DNA of 64,000 nucleotides from Comamonas sp. lk (lineage in GTDB: Bacteria > Pseudomonadota > Gammaproteobacteria > Burkholderiales > Burkholderiaceae_C): positions 1 through 64,000 of the forward strand of contig CAMBFO010000002.1 in assembly GCA_945865675.1 (NCBI GenBank), in the 5' to 3' direction. The notes beneath the pieces were generated by a model that had not been told where the DNA came from, made no database searches, and worked only from the letters and a program-made list of their open reading frames with translations. Both the position numbers and the translations under genes were made by a program. Below are positions 47,425 through 57,997 of the stretch, in pieces. Position 1 is the first letter of the stretch. Every line of letters starts with the position of its first letter.

Positions 47425-48460
47425 GCGCCAGTTCCAAGCCCGACACGAATGCGTTCTCCACCCGGTGGCCCAGGCACCAGTCGCCGCACAAGCCGATGCC
47501 GGATTTGGCGTCCCACATATGGCTCTGGCCCAAGGGCTTGTCGGTTTTAGCGTACAGCCAGCGGTGCGCTTGCACATAGGCCGGTTGGGCGCGGATGCCA
47601 GTGACTTCGGCAAAGGCTTTGAGCAATTTGCCTTGCGCGCGCGCTACATCGTCGTGGATATGTTCTTGCGACCAATCCGCGCTGGCCTGTACCGTCCAGC
47701 GCTCCACAATGCCGCGCCCTGGTTTACTCGATTCGCGCGCCAGCCAGGCGATGCGGTGGTGGGTGCTGCGCGCAGCGTTCCATTGCGGGCCCAGCGTGGT
47801 CAGGCCCGGCTGCACCGCTTGCGGAAAGGCCAGCATCAGTGTCCAGCAAGGCTGCACGGTGACGCCCTGCAGCGCTTGCGACATTGCTGCGCCGCCTCTG
47901 GTCTTGGCGGGCAGGGTGCGCAGCAAGGCCGCCGCCTGCGGATGCGGGATGGCCAGCAGCACATGGTCAAAGCCGCCGTGTACACCGCTGCTGTCATCGC
48001 TGCCACGCGTGCGTAATTGCCATTGGCCTTTGTGCAGCGCGTCTGTTTCGATCGCCATGACGCAGGTTTCCAGGTGGATATGCTCAGAAATCGGTGCGGC
48101 CCAGGCGACAGCCAGGTCGCGCATGCCCGGCCCCGGCACCCAATGGGGCTCGCGAGCAGGCAGGCCGGCTGCAGCGACGCGGCCGTGCTGGTCCAGCACC
48201 TGCACCATGGTCACGCTCCAGGGGCGGCACACGCCGGGGGCGGTTTCCAAAGCCTGGGCAAAGCGCGGGTCGCGCACAGTGAAGTACTGTGCGCCATGGT
48301 CAAAGGTGCCAAAGGGGCTGCGCCGCGTTGACATGCGTCCGCCCACGCCTTTGCTCTTTTCAAAAAGGGTGACGCGGTGACCGGCTTGCAACAGCGTGCG
48401 TGCGCAGCTGATAGCGGCCAGTCCGGCGCCGACGATGGCAATATTTTTGGGCCTTTGCAT
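47411..48460 (-). CDS. NAD(P)/FAD-dependent oxidoreductase (renalase-like)
   Basis: [44 protein letters not shown]-terminal [25 protein letters not shown]. Confidence 0.9.
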   Translation of the reverse strand: MQRPKNIAIVGAGLAAISCARTLLQAGHRVTLFEKSKGVGGRMSTRRSPFGTFDHGAQYFTVRDPRFAQALETAPGVCRPWSVTMVQVLDQHGRVAAAGLPAREPHWVPGPGMRDLAVAWAAPISEHIHLETCVMAIETDALHKGQWQLRTRGSDDSSGVHGGFDHVLLAIPHPQAAALLRTLPAKTRGGAAMSQALQGVTVQPCWTLMLAFPQAVQPGLTTLGPQWNAARSTHHRIAWLARESSKPGRGIVERWTVQASADWSQEHIHDDVARAQGKLLKAFAEVTGIRAQPAYVQAHRWLYAKTDKPLGQSHMWDAKSGIGLCGDWCLGHRVENAFVSGLELALAAA

Positions 48461-48531
48461 GCGTGGTTCTCCTTGGCGTTTTTCACTCTCGCCGCTTTCG
48501 GCATGCTGGCTACTGTACACCCGCTGCCGTA

Positions 48532-49461
48532 TCAGGGTGCCAGCAGTGCTTTGCGCGTGGCCTCGTTCTCTAATTGGTCCAACCACCATTGCAAGGCCCG
48601 CCCTGGCGGCGCCGCTTTGGTGCCGCGCCAAGCGTAATGGATGTGGGCCTGGCGCACGGCCTGCTCGGTTCGCTTGGCCACTAGCCGCCCGCTCGCAATA
48701 TGGGGGGCGGCCATCGGTAGGGGCAGGTTGCCGCTACCCATGCCGCGCAGCTGTGCATCGAGCTTGGCATGCATACTGCCGACCGTGAAAACTTCTTGCC
48801 CTTGAAATAGGCCAAAACTCATGCCACTGCCCCGCTGCACCGAATCGGCCACCGCCACAGCGCGGTGCCGCTGCATCATGGCACTGCTTAAAGGCTCGGG
48901 CGCTGCAGCCAGTGGATGTCCTGGCGCAACCGCAAAGACGAAGGAAACCGAACCCAAGGCTTTGATGTGAATGCCGGTCTGCCCTTGCACATCGGGCCCC
49001 ACGCCGATCGACAGATCGGCTTGGCCAGCAATCAAGCAGCCCATGGTGCCGGATAAGGCTTCGTCGCGCAGGCGCAGGCGGGTCGGTGGTGACAGGCTAA
49101 AAAAGTGTTCGCACAAGTCCATGATGGTGGAGCGCACGATGATGGTGTCTAGCGCGATCGTGAGTTGCGACTCCCAGCCAGTGGCCACGCGCTTGACCCG
49201 GTTGGCTACCGCGTCGATGTCCTCCAGCAAGCGCGCGCCCTCGCGCAGCAACTCCGCGCCGGCCGGGGTGAGCTTGGCCTGGCGCGAATTGCGGTCGTAC
49301 AAGAGCACGTCCAGTGCTTCTTCAATCTGGCGCACCCGGTAGGTGAGCGTGCTGGGCACCAGTTTGAGGGCACGCGCTGCAGCGGCAAAGCTGCCTTGCT
49401 CGGCAATGGTTTGCAGCATGGACAGGGTGTCGGGAGTGAGGTAATCGCGAGCAGATTGCAT
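48532..49461 (-). CDS. LysR family transcriptional regulator
   Basis: LSMLQTIAEQGSFAAAARALKLVPSTLTYRVRQIEEALDVLLYDRNSRQAKLTPAGAELL. Confidence 0.93.
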   Translation of the reverse strand: MQSARDYLTPDTLSMLQTIAEQGSFAAAARALKLVPSTLTYRVRQIEEALDVLLYDRNSRQAKLTPAGAELLREGARLLEDIDAVANRVKRVATGWESQLTIALDTIIVRSTIMDLCEHFFSLSPPTRLRLRDEALSGTMGCLIAGQADLSIGVGPDVQGQTGIHIKALGSVSFVFAVAPGHPLAAAPEPLSSAMMQRHRAVAVADSVQRGSGMSFGLFQGQEVFTVGSMHAKLDAQLRGMGSGNLPLPMAAPHIASGRLVAKRTEQAVRQAHIHYAWRGTKAAPPGRALQWWLDQLENEATRKALLAP

Positions 49462-49548
49462 CTGAAGTGCCTTTAGGTTCGAAATATTTGAATGATGCCA
49501 TCAATTTCCTTGGCTTCAACAGCCCATGGTTTCCCTTAGCATCCAGCC

Positions 49549-50250
49549 ATGATGTATTTACGCAAATCCGCTGACCGAGGCTATGCCGACCATGGTTGGC
49601 TCAAGTCCTTCCATAGTTTTTCCTTTGCGGGCTATTACGACCCGGCTTTCATGGGCTGGGGCAATTTGCGGGTGGTCAACGAAGACCGGATCGCGCCGGG
49701 CACCGGTTTTGGCACGCACGGGCACCGAGATATGGAGATCATCAGTTATGTGCTGTCGGGCAATCTGGCGCACAAAGACAATATGGGCAATGTCAAAGGC
49801 ATACCGCCAGGCGATGTGCAGCGCATGAGCGCAGGCACTGGCGTGCAGCACAGCGAGTTCAACCACGCGCCCAATGCGACCACCCATTTCCTGCAAATCT
49901 GGATCGAGCCCGATGTGCGTGGCATCGCACCGTCTTACGAGCAAAAAACTTTTGCTTCCGCCGAAAAAGACGGCGTGCTGCGATTGGTAGCCGCACCGGG
50001 CGGTGCGCAGGGCGCGGTGCAAATCCATGCGGATGCGCGCATGTATGCCGCCTGCTTTGGCGGTAGTCAATGTGCCACTTTGGAATTAGACCCTGCCCGC
50101 AAAGCCTATGTGCAGGTGCTGCGCGGTGCTTTGTCGGCTAACAATCAGGCATTGGGCCAGGGCGATGCGCTGCTCTTGCAGGGCGAGAGCCGCTTGGTTT
50201 TTGACCAGGCCCAAGCTGCTGAAGTGCTGGTGTTTGACCTCACGCCTTAA
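49549..50250 (+). CDS. Pirin family protein
   Basis: RGYADHGWLKSFHSFSFAGYYDPAFMGWGNLRVVNEDRIAPGTGFGTHGHRDMEIISYVLSGNLAHKDNMGN. Confidence 0.95.
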   Translation: MMYLRKSADRGYADHGWLKSFHSFSFAGYYDPAFMGWGNLRVVNEDRIAPGTGFGTHGHRDMEIISYVLSGNLAHKDNMGNVKGIPPGDVQRMSAGTGVQHSEFNHAPNATTHFLQIWIEPDVRGIAPSYEQKTFASAEKDGVLRLVAAPGGAQGAVQIHADARMYAACFGGSQCATLELDPARKAYVQVLRGALSANNQALGQGDALLLQGESRLVFDQAQAAEVLVFDLTP

Positions 50251-50275
50251 GATTTTTTACTAGGAGTTTTTATAA

Positions 50276-50686
50276 ATGACAGATCGTTTCCAAAATGTAT
50301 TTGCCCTGCTGGCCCGTGTGCTCTTGGCTGCCTTGTTTCTGCCGGCGGGCATTAGCAAGATTGCAGGCTTTGCGGGTACTGCAGCCTATATTGCCTCGGT
50401 CGGATTACCCTTGCCTGAACTGGGCGCGGTCATTGCTGTCGTGGTCGAAGTCGGAGGCGGTCTCGCCTTGCTGGCCGGCTACCAAACGCGCTTGGTCGCT
50501 CTGCTCATGGCCATTTTTACCGTGGTAGCGGGCGTGTTTTTTCACGCATTCTGGACTGCTGCACCCGAGCAATTAATGGTGGAACAAATCATGTTCATGA
50601 AAAATATTGCTATCGCCGGTGGCTTGCTGGCCTTGACCGCTTTCGGTGCTGGCGCACTCAGCCTGGATGCGCGTCGCCCACAGTGA
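50276..50686 (+). CDS. DoxX family protein
   Basis: LARVLLAALFLPAGISKIAGFAGTAAYIASVGLPLPELGAVIAVVVEVGGGLALLAGYQTR. Confidence 0.92.
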   Translation: MTDRFQNVFALLARVLLAALFLPAGISKIAGFAGTAAYIASVGLPLPELGAVIAVVVEVGGGLALLAGYQTRLVALLMAIFTVVAGVFFHAFWTAAPEQLMVEQIMFMKNIAIAGGLLALTAFGAGALSLDARRPQ

Positions 50687-50800
50687 GTGCTGCGCAGCGG
50701 CGCTAAGTGTCGCCTGATTTTTGTTAGTGCAGCGCGCCAGGCGTAGTTGCTGACGGTTTCTCTCTGTATCCCTGGCCTTTTTTTCTTGGAAACTTTTACT

Positions 50801-51334
50801 ATGACATCGACAGTTGTGATTTAACACTCCGGCTACGGCCATACCCAACGCCTGGCCCAGCAAGTGGCCGAGGGCGCAGATGCCGAGCTCATTGCCATTG
50901 ACGCCGAAGGCAATATCACCGAAGCCCAATGGGCTGCACTCGACGCGGCAGACGCCATCATCATGGGCTCGCCCACCTATATGGGCTCGGTGTCCTGGCA
51001 GTTCAAGAAATTTGCCGATGCCTCGTCCAAACGCTGGTTTGCCAGTGCCTGGAAAGACAAGGTCGCCGGTGGGTTTACCTGCTCAGGCTACCCCAGCGGT
51101 GACAAGCTCTCCACCTTGCAAAGCATATTGACGCTGGCGATGCAACACGGCATGGTCTGGGCGGGCCTCAACATCATGGGTAACGAGAGCATTAACCGGC
51201 TCGGTTCGAGCATCGGCGTGATGGCCCATGCGGGTAACACCACTGCGGCCGACGCCATGCACCAGGGTGACTTGGCTACCGCCAAAGCCTATGGTGCACG
51301 GGTAGCGCAGGTGGCGGCGAAGCTGCGGGCTTAA
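50801..51334 (+). pseudogene. Flavodoxin / NAD(P)H:quinone oxidoreductase-like gene with in-frame ochre codon at codon 8
   Basis: MTSTVVI-[TAA 50822-50824]-HSGYGHTQRLAQQVAEGADAELIAIDAEGNITEAQWAALDAADAIIMGSPTYMGSVSWQFKKFADASS. One reading frame throughout apart from the stop. Confidence 0.8.
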
Positions 51335-51424
51335 CTCGATTTGCGGGCCTGGTGTCTGCGCAGCGCCCTCCAATTGCGGCGTGGGTGACAATCCAAGTTC
51401 ACTCGTGCCGCTTTTTATTTCCTG

Positions 51425-53212
51425 ATGCACCCCTTAAGCAAACTCCTGCGCTACGCCAGCGCTTACCGGCGCGATTTCAAATTAGCTGCGCTGTATTCGG
51501 TATTGAATAAGTTTTTTGACATCTTGCCCGAGGTGTTGATCGGCGCGGCGGTGGATGTGGTGGTGAAGGGGGAAGAGAGTTTTCTCGCGCGTAATGTGCT
51601 GGGCGCGGTCGGCATCACCAACACCTGGGAACAATTGCTGGCGCTGGCATTGTTTAATGTGGTGGTGTGGGGTGGCGAGTCTTTGTTTCAGTATTTGTAC
51701 GAAGTGAAGTGGCGCCAGCTCGCGCAAAACCTGCAACACGATATGCGCCTGGACACCTACCGCCATGTGCAGCGCCTGGATATGGCGTATTTTGAGAACC
51801 AGCGCACTGGTAATTTGATGGCTATCCTGAACGATGACATCAACCAGATGGAGCGCTTCTTAAATGGCGGGGCCAACCAGATCATCCAGGTGTTTTTCTC
51901 TTCGCTGATGGTCAGCGCCGTGTTTTTTGCTTTGCAAAAAGAGATCGCGCTAATTGCTTTGCTGCCGGTGCCTTTGATTTTGCTGGGCGCGTTCTGGTTT
52001 CAAAACCGGCTGGCGCCGCGCTACACCAAAGTGCGCGAGGCGGCGGGCGATGTGGGGGCGCGGCTCAATAACAATTTGCTGGGCCTGGCCACCATCAAAG
52101 CCTTTGCCACCGAGGGTTTCGAGGCGGGGCACATCGAGGAGGCGAGCAACCGCTACCGCCAGACCAATGCCGCCGCCATCCGCATCAGTGCGGCCATCAC
52201 GCCGGTTATCCGGATGGCCATTCTGGCTGGCTTTACCGCCACACTTTTGTACGGCGGCTGGCTGACTTTGCACGGGCAATTGGCGGTAGGCGCGTTTTCG
52301 GTGTTGGTGTTTTTGACGCAGCGTCTGCTCTGGCCGCTGACCGGTCTGGCCGAGGTGGCCGATATGTACCAACGTTCCATGGCCGCCATCGAGCGTGCCA
52401 TGGGTTTGTTGGACACACCGATTAGCATCGCCTATGAAGGCAAGCACTTTGCCAAAGAGGCGATCCAAGGGGACATCCGCTTTGAAAACCTGACTTTTTC
52501 CTATGCCAGCGCAGGCGAGGCGCCCACGCTGCAGGGCATCAATCTGACCATACCGGCGGGCCAAACAGTGGCCTTTGTGGGCTCTACTGGCTCCGGAAAA
52601 TCTACCCTGGTTAAGTTGTTGTTGCGCTTTTATACGCCGCAGCAAGGGCGTATCTTGCTCGATGGCCAAGCGATTGACGGCCTGAATTTGCAAGATCTGC
52701 GCCGCGCTATCGGCTATGTGGCGCAGGACGCATTTTTGAGCGATGCCAGCGTGGCCGACAACATCGCTTACGGCGAGCAAGACCGCGCTGGCGTCAGCGA
52801 TGCGGCCATCGCTGCCGCAGCGCGCGCCGCCGAGGCTACGGAATTCATCGAAAAATTACCCCTTGGTTTTGCCACCCGGCTGGGCGAGCGCGGACAAAAA
52901 CTCTCAGGCGGACAGCGCCAGCGCCTGGCTTTGGCGCGCGCAATTTTGAAAGACCCGCCTATTTTGGTGTTGGACGAAGCCACCAGCGCGGTGGATAACG
53001 AAACCGAAGCGGCCATCCAGCGCTCGCTAGAGGTGGTTAGCCAGGGCCGCACTACCATTGTCATCGCCCACCGCCTGTCCACGGTGCGCCAGGCCGATTG
53101 CATCCATTTGATGGACGCTGGACGCATTTTGGAAAGCGGCACCCATGATGAACTGCTAGCGCAAGGCGGCGCCTATGCCGCGCTGTGGCGATTGCAGACG
53201 GGGGAGCGCTAA
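51425..53212 (+). CDS. ABC transporter permease/ATPase (ABCB/Atm1-like)
   Basis: TM domain; GSTGSGKSTLVKLL; KLSGGQRQRLALARAILKDPPILVLDEATSAVD. Confidence 0.93.
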   Translation: MHPLSKLLRYASAYRRDFKLAALYSVLNKFFDILPEVLIGAAVDVVVKGEESFLARNVLGAVGITNTWEQLLALALFNVVVWGGESLFQYLYEVKWRQLAQNLQHDMRLDTYRHVQRLDMAYFENQRTGNLMAILNDDINQMERFLNGGANQIIQVFFSSLMVSAVFFALQKEIALIALLPVPLILLGAFWFQNRLAPRYTKVREAAGDVGARLNNNLLGLATIKAFATEGFEAGHIEEASNRYRQTNAAAIRISAAITPVIRMAILAGFTATLLYGGWLTLHGQLAVGAFSVLVFLTQRLLWPLTGLAEVADMYQRSMAAIERAMGLLDTPISIAYEGKHFAKEAIQGDIRFENLTFSYASAGEAPTLQGINLTIPAGQTVAFVGSTGSGKSTLVKLLLRFYTPQQGRILLDGQAIDGLNLQDLRRAIGYVAQDAFLSDASVADNIAYGEQDRAGVSDAAIAAAARAAEATEFIEKLPLGFATRLGERGQKLSGGQRQRLALARAILKDPPILVLDEATSAVDNETEAAIQRSLEVVSQGRTTIVIAHRLSTVRQADCIHLMDAGRILESGTHDELLAQGGAYAALWRLQTGER

Positions 53213-53404
53213 GGCGTCCTAGCGCATACTGGCAGCCGCTAAGTCCTGCTACTTGACACTGGCGCCTAAAACGAGAACTATGTGCGCTTTGGACATCCGG
53301 TGTGCTCGCAGGGGCGAGCCCTCGTCGCTTGCCTGGCCAAGGCGCGGATCAATAAAAGTGCAGCCACTGCCCGGACTGCCAAGACTTCAGAGAAGGAGCG
53401 TTCC

Positions 53405-54484
53405 ATGAGCAAAATGGAAGAGCTGTTGCGCCAGCAAGCGCAGATTGCTGCCGCCATAGAGGCGGAAGTGATACGTTCCAGGGACGAGGCAGCCAGAGGT
53501 GCGGCCCAGGGCCAGTACGAGATGGCGGTGCTGATGCACTTTGCGCGCGGCGTACCCAAAAACTACCCCGAAGCCATGAAGCTCTACAAATTGGCCGCAG
53601 CCCAGGGGCTGAGCGAGGCGCAACTCAACCTGGGCCTGATGTTTGAAAACGGGCAGGGTACTTCCGAAGATTTTGTGCAGGCCCTCCATTGGTACAAACA
53701 AGCGGCGACCCATGGCAATGCAGAGGCGCAATGGCGGCTGGGCGTCTTGTGTGAAGAAGGAAGGGGCGCCAAGCAGGACTTTCAGGCCGCCATGCAGTGC
53801 TACAAAATGGCCGCGGCCCACGGCCTGGCCCAGGCGCAGTTCGCCATCGGCCTGATGTATGAAAACCACCACGGGGTGGAGCGCGACTATGCCAAGGCGG
53901 CCGATTGGTACAAACAGGCCGCAGCCCAGGGCCATGCCGAGGCCCAAACCCGGCTGGGCCAGATCTATGAACGCGGTGTGGATATCAAACAGGACTTTGC
54001 GCAGGCCATGCATTGGTTTCGCAGCGCAGCCGATGCGGGGCACACACCTGCGCAACTGCATGTGGGCTTGTTATATGAACACGGGCAGGGTGTGAAAGAG
54101 GATGTGCACCAGGCGCTGCACTGGTTCAAACTGGCTGCCTCCCAAGGCCACGCCGATGCCCAGACCAAGATGGGCTTTATGTACAGCAATGGCCGGGGCG
54201 TCAAGCAAGACTACCACCAGGCCATGGACTGGTACCGGCTGGCTGCCGAAAAAGACCATGCCGGTGCCTTGTCCAACCTCGGATTTATGTACGAGCATGG
54301 GCAGGGCGTAGAGGAAGACGAGGCCCGCGCGCTCACCTATTACGTTCGGGCGGCTAAGAAAGGCGATGCCTATGCCATAAAGAACCGCGACCTGATACTG
54401 GCACATCGCGCAAAACACGAGGCACAGCAGGCTGCTCTGGAAGCACAAAACGCAGCGCAGGAGGCACATAAGCCCGCCAAGTAG
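53405..54484 (+). CDS. Sel1-repeat (SLR) protein
   Basis: Tandem ~36-aa units, e.g. EAQLNLGLMFENGQGTSEDFVQALHWYKQAATHGN, TPAQLHVGLLYEHGQGVKEDVHQALHWFKLAASQGH. Confidence 0.93.
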   Translation: MSKMEELLRQQAQIAAAIEAEVIRSRDEAARGAAQGQYEMAVLMHFARGVPKNYPEAMKLYKLAAAQGLSEAQLNLGLMFENGQGTSEDFVQALHWYKQAATHGNAEAQWRLGVLCEEGRGAKQDFQAAMQCYKMAAAHGLAQAQFAIGLMYENHHGVERDYAKAADWYKQAAAQGHAEAQTRLGQIYERGVDIKQDFAQAMHWFRSAADAGHTPAQLHVGLLYEHGQGVKEDVHQALHWFKLAASQGHADAQTKMGFMYSNGRGVKQDYHQAMDWYRLAAEKDHAGALSNLGFMYEHGQGVEEDEARALTYYVRAAKKGDAYAIKNRDLILAHRAKHEAQQAALEAQNAAQEAHKPAK

Positions 54485-54578
54485 TTTGCGCTTCGCTCCA
54501 AGGGGCTAAGGCTCAATAGGCCAGAATAGGGTTGGCGTTTCAATGCGTCGACCAATACACAAGCCTTTGGAGATTTCG

Positions 54579-55910
54579 ATGGACACTCAGGCCCAAACCA
54601 ATCAATTTGCACTTCTCGGGCAGCGCCGTTTTGGCCCCTTTTTCTGGACGCAGTTCAGCGGCGCGGGCAATGACAATGTATTCAAGTTCGCTTTTACGGT
54701 GATGGTCACCTACCAGTTGCAGGTGGCTTGGCTGCCGCCTGCGCTGGCTGGTTTGGTGATAGGTGCTTTGTTCATCCTGCCCTATCTATTGTTTTCTGCC
54801 ACCAGCGGACAGATTGCCGACCGTTGGGACAAAGCCCGGCTGATGCGCCTGGTCAAAAACCTGGAAATCGCCATCATGCTGCTGGCAGCATACGGCTTCG
54901 TGGCGCAACAGGCCGGGGTATTGCTGGCCTGTACGTTTTTGATGGGTTGCCATTCCACCTTATTCGGTCCGGCCAAGTTTGCGTATTTACCGGAAGTCTT
55001 GCAAGAGCGCGAACTGGTGGGCGGCAACGGCATGGTGGAGATGGGTACTTTTGTCGCCATCTTGTTGGGCAATATGGTGGGCGGCCTGTTGGTTGCCATC
55101 CCCGACATCGGACAGTCAGCAGCGGCAGCAGCTTGCGTGCTTTTTGCGGTCTTGGGGCGAATCGCCGCAGCGTTCATTCCGGCCACCCCAGCGCATCTGC
55201 AAGGCCAAGCCATGAATTGGAACCCGTTTACCGAAACCGCCGCCAATTTGCGATTGGCTGCGGCGGACCCCGTGGTCTTTCGTTCCATGCTGGGCATTAG
55301 CTGGATGTGGTTTTTTGGCGCCGTATTTCTCAGCCAGTTCCCTTCGTTTGCCAAAACCGTGCTGCATGGCGATGAGCAAGTTGCGTCGCTGCTGCTGGTT
55401 GTGTTTTCGGTGGGCGTGGGCATCGGTGCGCTGCTGTGTGAAAGCCTCAGCCGCAAAGGTGGGGGCCTGGGGCTGGGTCTGGTGCCGCTGGGTGCGGCGG
55501 GCATGAGCGTATTTGCGGTAGATTTGTATTTCGCATCGCGCAGCCTTGCGCCTTCGGCTTTGATGGGCGTCAGTGACTTTGTAGCCCAAAGCGTGCATTG
55601 GCGCGTGATGGCTGATTTGCTGTTTATGAGCCTCTTCACCGGCCTGTTCAGCGTGCCCATGTACGCGCTGATCCAACAGCGCAGCCAGGTCACACACCGC
55701 GCCCGCATCATCGCGGCCAACAATATTCTCAATGCGCTGTTTATGGTGGTCAGCGCCGTGCTGGCCGGGGCCTTGCTGAGTGCGGGCTTGACGATTCCGG
55801 ATGTGTTTTTGCTGACAGGCCTTGTAAACGCCCTGTTTGCGACCTATGTATGTGTCAAGGTGCCTGCGTATGGGCAGGATTTGCGTGCCATGCTGGGTCG
55901 GACCTCCTAG
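54579..55910 (+). CDS. MFS transporter (LplT-like)
   Basis: FALLGQRRFGPFFWTQFSGAGNDNVFKFAFTVMVTYQLQ...ATSGQIADRWDKARLMRLVKNLEIAIMLLAAYGF. Confidence 0.88.
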   Translation: MDTQAQTNQFALLGQRRFGPFFWTQFSGAGNDNVFKFAFTVMVTYQLQVAWLPPALAGLVIGALFILPYLLFSATSGQIADRWDKARLMRLVKNLEIAIMLLAAYGFVAQQAGVLLACTFLMGCHSTLFGPAKFAYLPEVLQERELVGGNGMVEMGTFVAILLGNMVGGLLVAIPDIGQSAAAAACVLFAVLGRIAAAFIPATPAHLQGQAMNWNPFTETAANLRLAAADPVVFRSMLGISWMWFFGAVFLSQFPSFAKTVLHGDEQVASLLLVVFSVGVGIGALLCESLSRKGGGLGLGLVPLGAAGMSVFAVDLYFASRSLAPSALMGVSDFVAQSVHWRVMADLLFMSLFTGLFSVPMYALIQQRSQVTHRARIIAANNILNALFMVVSAVLAGALLSAGLTIPDVFLLTGLVNALFATYVCVKVPAYGQDLRAMLGRTS

Positions 55911-55936
55911 GCGCAGATGAAATCGGAAATTTAGTT

Positions 55937-56215
55937 ATGCAATGGTTGTTTCGTGCTTTTTTGTTGATACTTGGCCTGGGTTTTATGCTGGCCTTGCTCT
56001 GCATGGCGGCACTGATGTTTGTTTTCTCACTGCTGCGTTGGCTGTTTACCGGGCGCAAACCGCAGGTGGTCCTCATCATGGACAGCTACAAAAGATGGCA
56101 GCAAAAAGCCCCCTGGCAGGCGCGGCAACAAGATAACGCGGACATCATCGACGTGCAGGGGCGAGATATTGAGCCCAGCCAGGCGCGTTTGCCACCGACC
56201 GACAAAAAAGACTGA
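55937..56215 (+). CDS. Small membrane protein of unknown function
   Basis: MQWLFRAFLLILGLGFMLALLCMAALMFVFSLLRWLFTGRKPQ. Confidence 0.6.
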   Translation: MQWLFRAFLLILGLGFMLALLCMAALMFVFSLLRWLFTGRKPQVVLIMDSYKRWQQKAPWQARQQDNADIIDVQGRDIEPSQARLPPTDKKD

Positions 56216-56242
56216 ATTGCGCGCCCGGGCTACGCAAAGGCC

Positions 56243-56995
56243 TTAGAAACCATCGCCTTGCAATGGCATGGGCTGCAAATCCGGCCCCACCACGCGGCGT
56301 TCGTCAAATACAAAGCAGCCGCCTTGGTAGTGTTTGGCATCGGTTTCCTCAAAGTATTTGAGGATGCCGCCTTCGAGCTGATAAACATGCTCCAGCCCTT
56401 CCTCGCGCATCAAGATGGCGGCTTTTTCGCAGCGTATGCCGCCGGTGCAAAAACTGACCACCGTCTTGTCTTGCAGCGATGCTTTGTGCGCCCGAAAGGC
56501 GTCGGGGAATTCGGTGAACTTGTGGATGCGCCAATCCAGCGCACCGCTGAAAGTGCCTTCGTCCACTTCAAACGCATTGCGCGTGTCCAGGGTGACCACC
56601 GGGCGACCCGCATCGTCCACCCCAGCCTCTAGCCAGCGCCGTACGGTGGCGGCACTGACCGCAGGCGCGCGGCCCGCCGCCGGTTGAATGGCAGGGTGGT
56701 TCATGCGGATGATCTCGTTTTTTACCTTCACCAGCATTTTTTTGAAAGGCTGCTCTTCGGACCAACTCTCTTTGGGCGCCAGCGGTGCAAAGCGTGCGTC
56801 GCTTTGCAGCTGCGCCACAAAGCTGCGCACCTGTTCGGCCTGCCCGGCCAGAAACATATTGATGCCTTCATGGGCCAGCAATACCGTGCCCTTGAGCTGC
56901 AAGCCCAGCGCGCGGCTATGCAAGGTCTCGCGCAGCGCCGCCGCATCGGGCAGCGGCGTAAACAGGTAGGCAGAGATATTGAGGATGCTGGGCAT
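56243..56995 (-). CDS. trhO: Rhodanese-family tRNA hydroxylation protein (TrhO/YceA)
   Basis: GTVLLAHEGINMFLAGQ...VVTLDTRNAFEVDEGTFSGALDWRIHKFTEFP...VVSFCTGGIRCEKAAILM. Confidence 0.93.
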   Translation of the reverse strand: MPSILNISAYLFTPLPDAAALRETLHSRALGLQLKGTVLLAHEGINMFLAGQAEQVRSFVAQLQSDARFAPLAPKESWSEEQPFKKMLVKVKNEIIRMNHPAIQPAAGRAPAVSAATVRRWLEAGVDDAGRPVVTLDTRNAFEVDEGTFSGALDWRIHKFTEFPDAFRAHKASLQDKTVVSFCTGGIRCEKAAILMREEGLEHVYQLEGGILKYFEETDAKHYQGGCFVFDERRVVGPDLQPMPLQGDGF

Positions 56996-57064
56996 GGGTA
57001 TAGGGTTGGCGCCGAGAAATGCTGACGCTACCTGTATTTTCGGTTATGCGCGCAGATGGTGCGC

Positions 57065-57967
57065 TTAAGTACCCGGCTCGGCCTTGGAGTCCGAGCGACG
57101 CAGCATATCCAGCGGGTTGACATTCGACACCAGCAGGCAAGCCAGCACGATCAATCCGCCGCCTACGGCCATGGCCAGGCTGGTGGCTTCCCCTAGTAGC
57201 AGTACCGACCAGAGCACGCCAAAGCCGGTGCTCATAAAGTTGGCCGTCATCGACGCCATGGGCGGCACATGCTGCATGATGCGCATAAACATCCAATAGG
57301 CCAGGCCCGAAGTGGCGATACCCAGCACGCTGACAGCGGCCAGGGCGCTTAGGGTGAAATGGGCTTGCGGAAAATCATATACCGCGCCGGGCAGCAGCAT
57401 GAGCACCGAAGCGGCATGCATGCCGGCCGTGATAGCCAGCGGCTCCATGCGCGTGGTGGCGCGTTTGAGGTAGGGCGTGGCGATGCCCGATAGCGCTGCC
57501 GCGCCCAAACAGGTCAGGGCCGAGAGCATCAGCTCTGCGCTGGGGTGGACCGGCCCCAGCCGCACCACCAGTGCTGCGCCGGCCAGGCCCAGCAGGCATC
57601 CGGCTAATTTTCCGCGCGTCAACACTTCTTCGCCCAACCAGGCTGAGGCAAACGCGCCAAATAACACTGAGGTGACGGATATCAGCGCGCCATAGCCACC
57701 GGGCAAAAACAAGGCGGCTTGCGAATACAAGGCGTGCGGCCCGGCCACGGCCAGAAAGCCGATAAACATCAACTCCTTCCAATGCTCGGTGGGCCAGCGG
57801 TGCTTGAGCGCGCGCATGATGATCGCCAGCATCATGGTGCCCAAACTCATGCGTAGCCAGGGCGAAAAATTCGGCCCCAGTTGGGGCACTGCAATGCGGG
57901 TCAGGATGAAGGAGGCGCCCCACAGCGCAGAGAGGCAGGTCAGTTGCAGCAGGTATTTGGCTTGCAC
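57065..57967 (-). CDS. EamA/DMT family transporter
   Basis: SALWGASFILTRIAVPQLGPNFSPWLRMSLGTMMLAIIMRAL; about 10 TM segments. Confidence 0.88.
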   Translation of the reverse strand: MQAKYLLQLTCLSALWGASFILTRIAVPQLGPNFSPWLRMSLGTMMLAIIMRALKHRWPTEHWKELMFIGFLAVAGPHALYSQAALFLPGGYGALISVTSVLFGAFASAWLGEEVLTRGKLAGCLLGLAGAALVVRLGPVHPSAELMLSALTCLGAAALSGIATPYLKRATTRMEPLAITAGMHAASVLMLLPGAVYDFPQAHFTLSALAAVSVLGIATSGLAYWMFMRIMQHVPPMASMTANFMSTGFGVLWSVLLLGEATSLAMAVGGGLIVLACLLVSNVNPLDMLRRSDSKAEPGT

Positions 57968-57997
57968 GGCGCTTGCCTAGGCGTGGCTCATCGCCAA

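Noticed and set aside
53405-54484. Repetitive DNA that might suggest a CRISPR or satellite
   Set aside because: The periodicity is coding: ~36-aa Sel1-like repeats in one open frame, not identical direct repeats with spacers.
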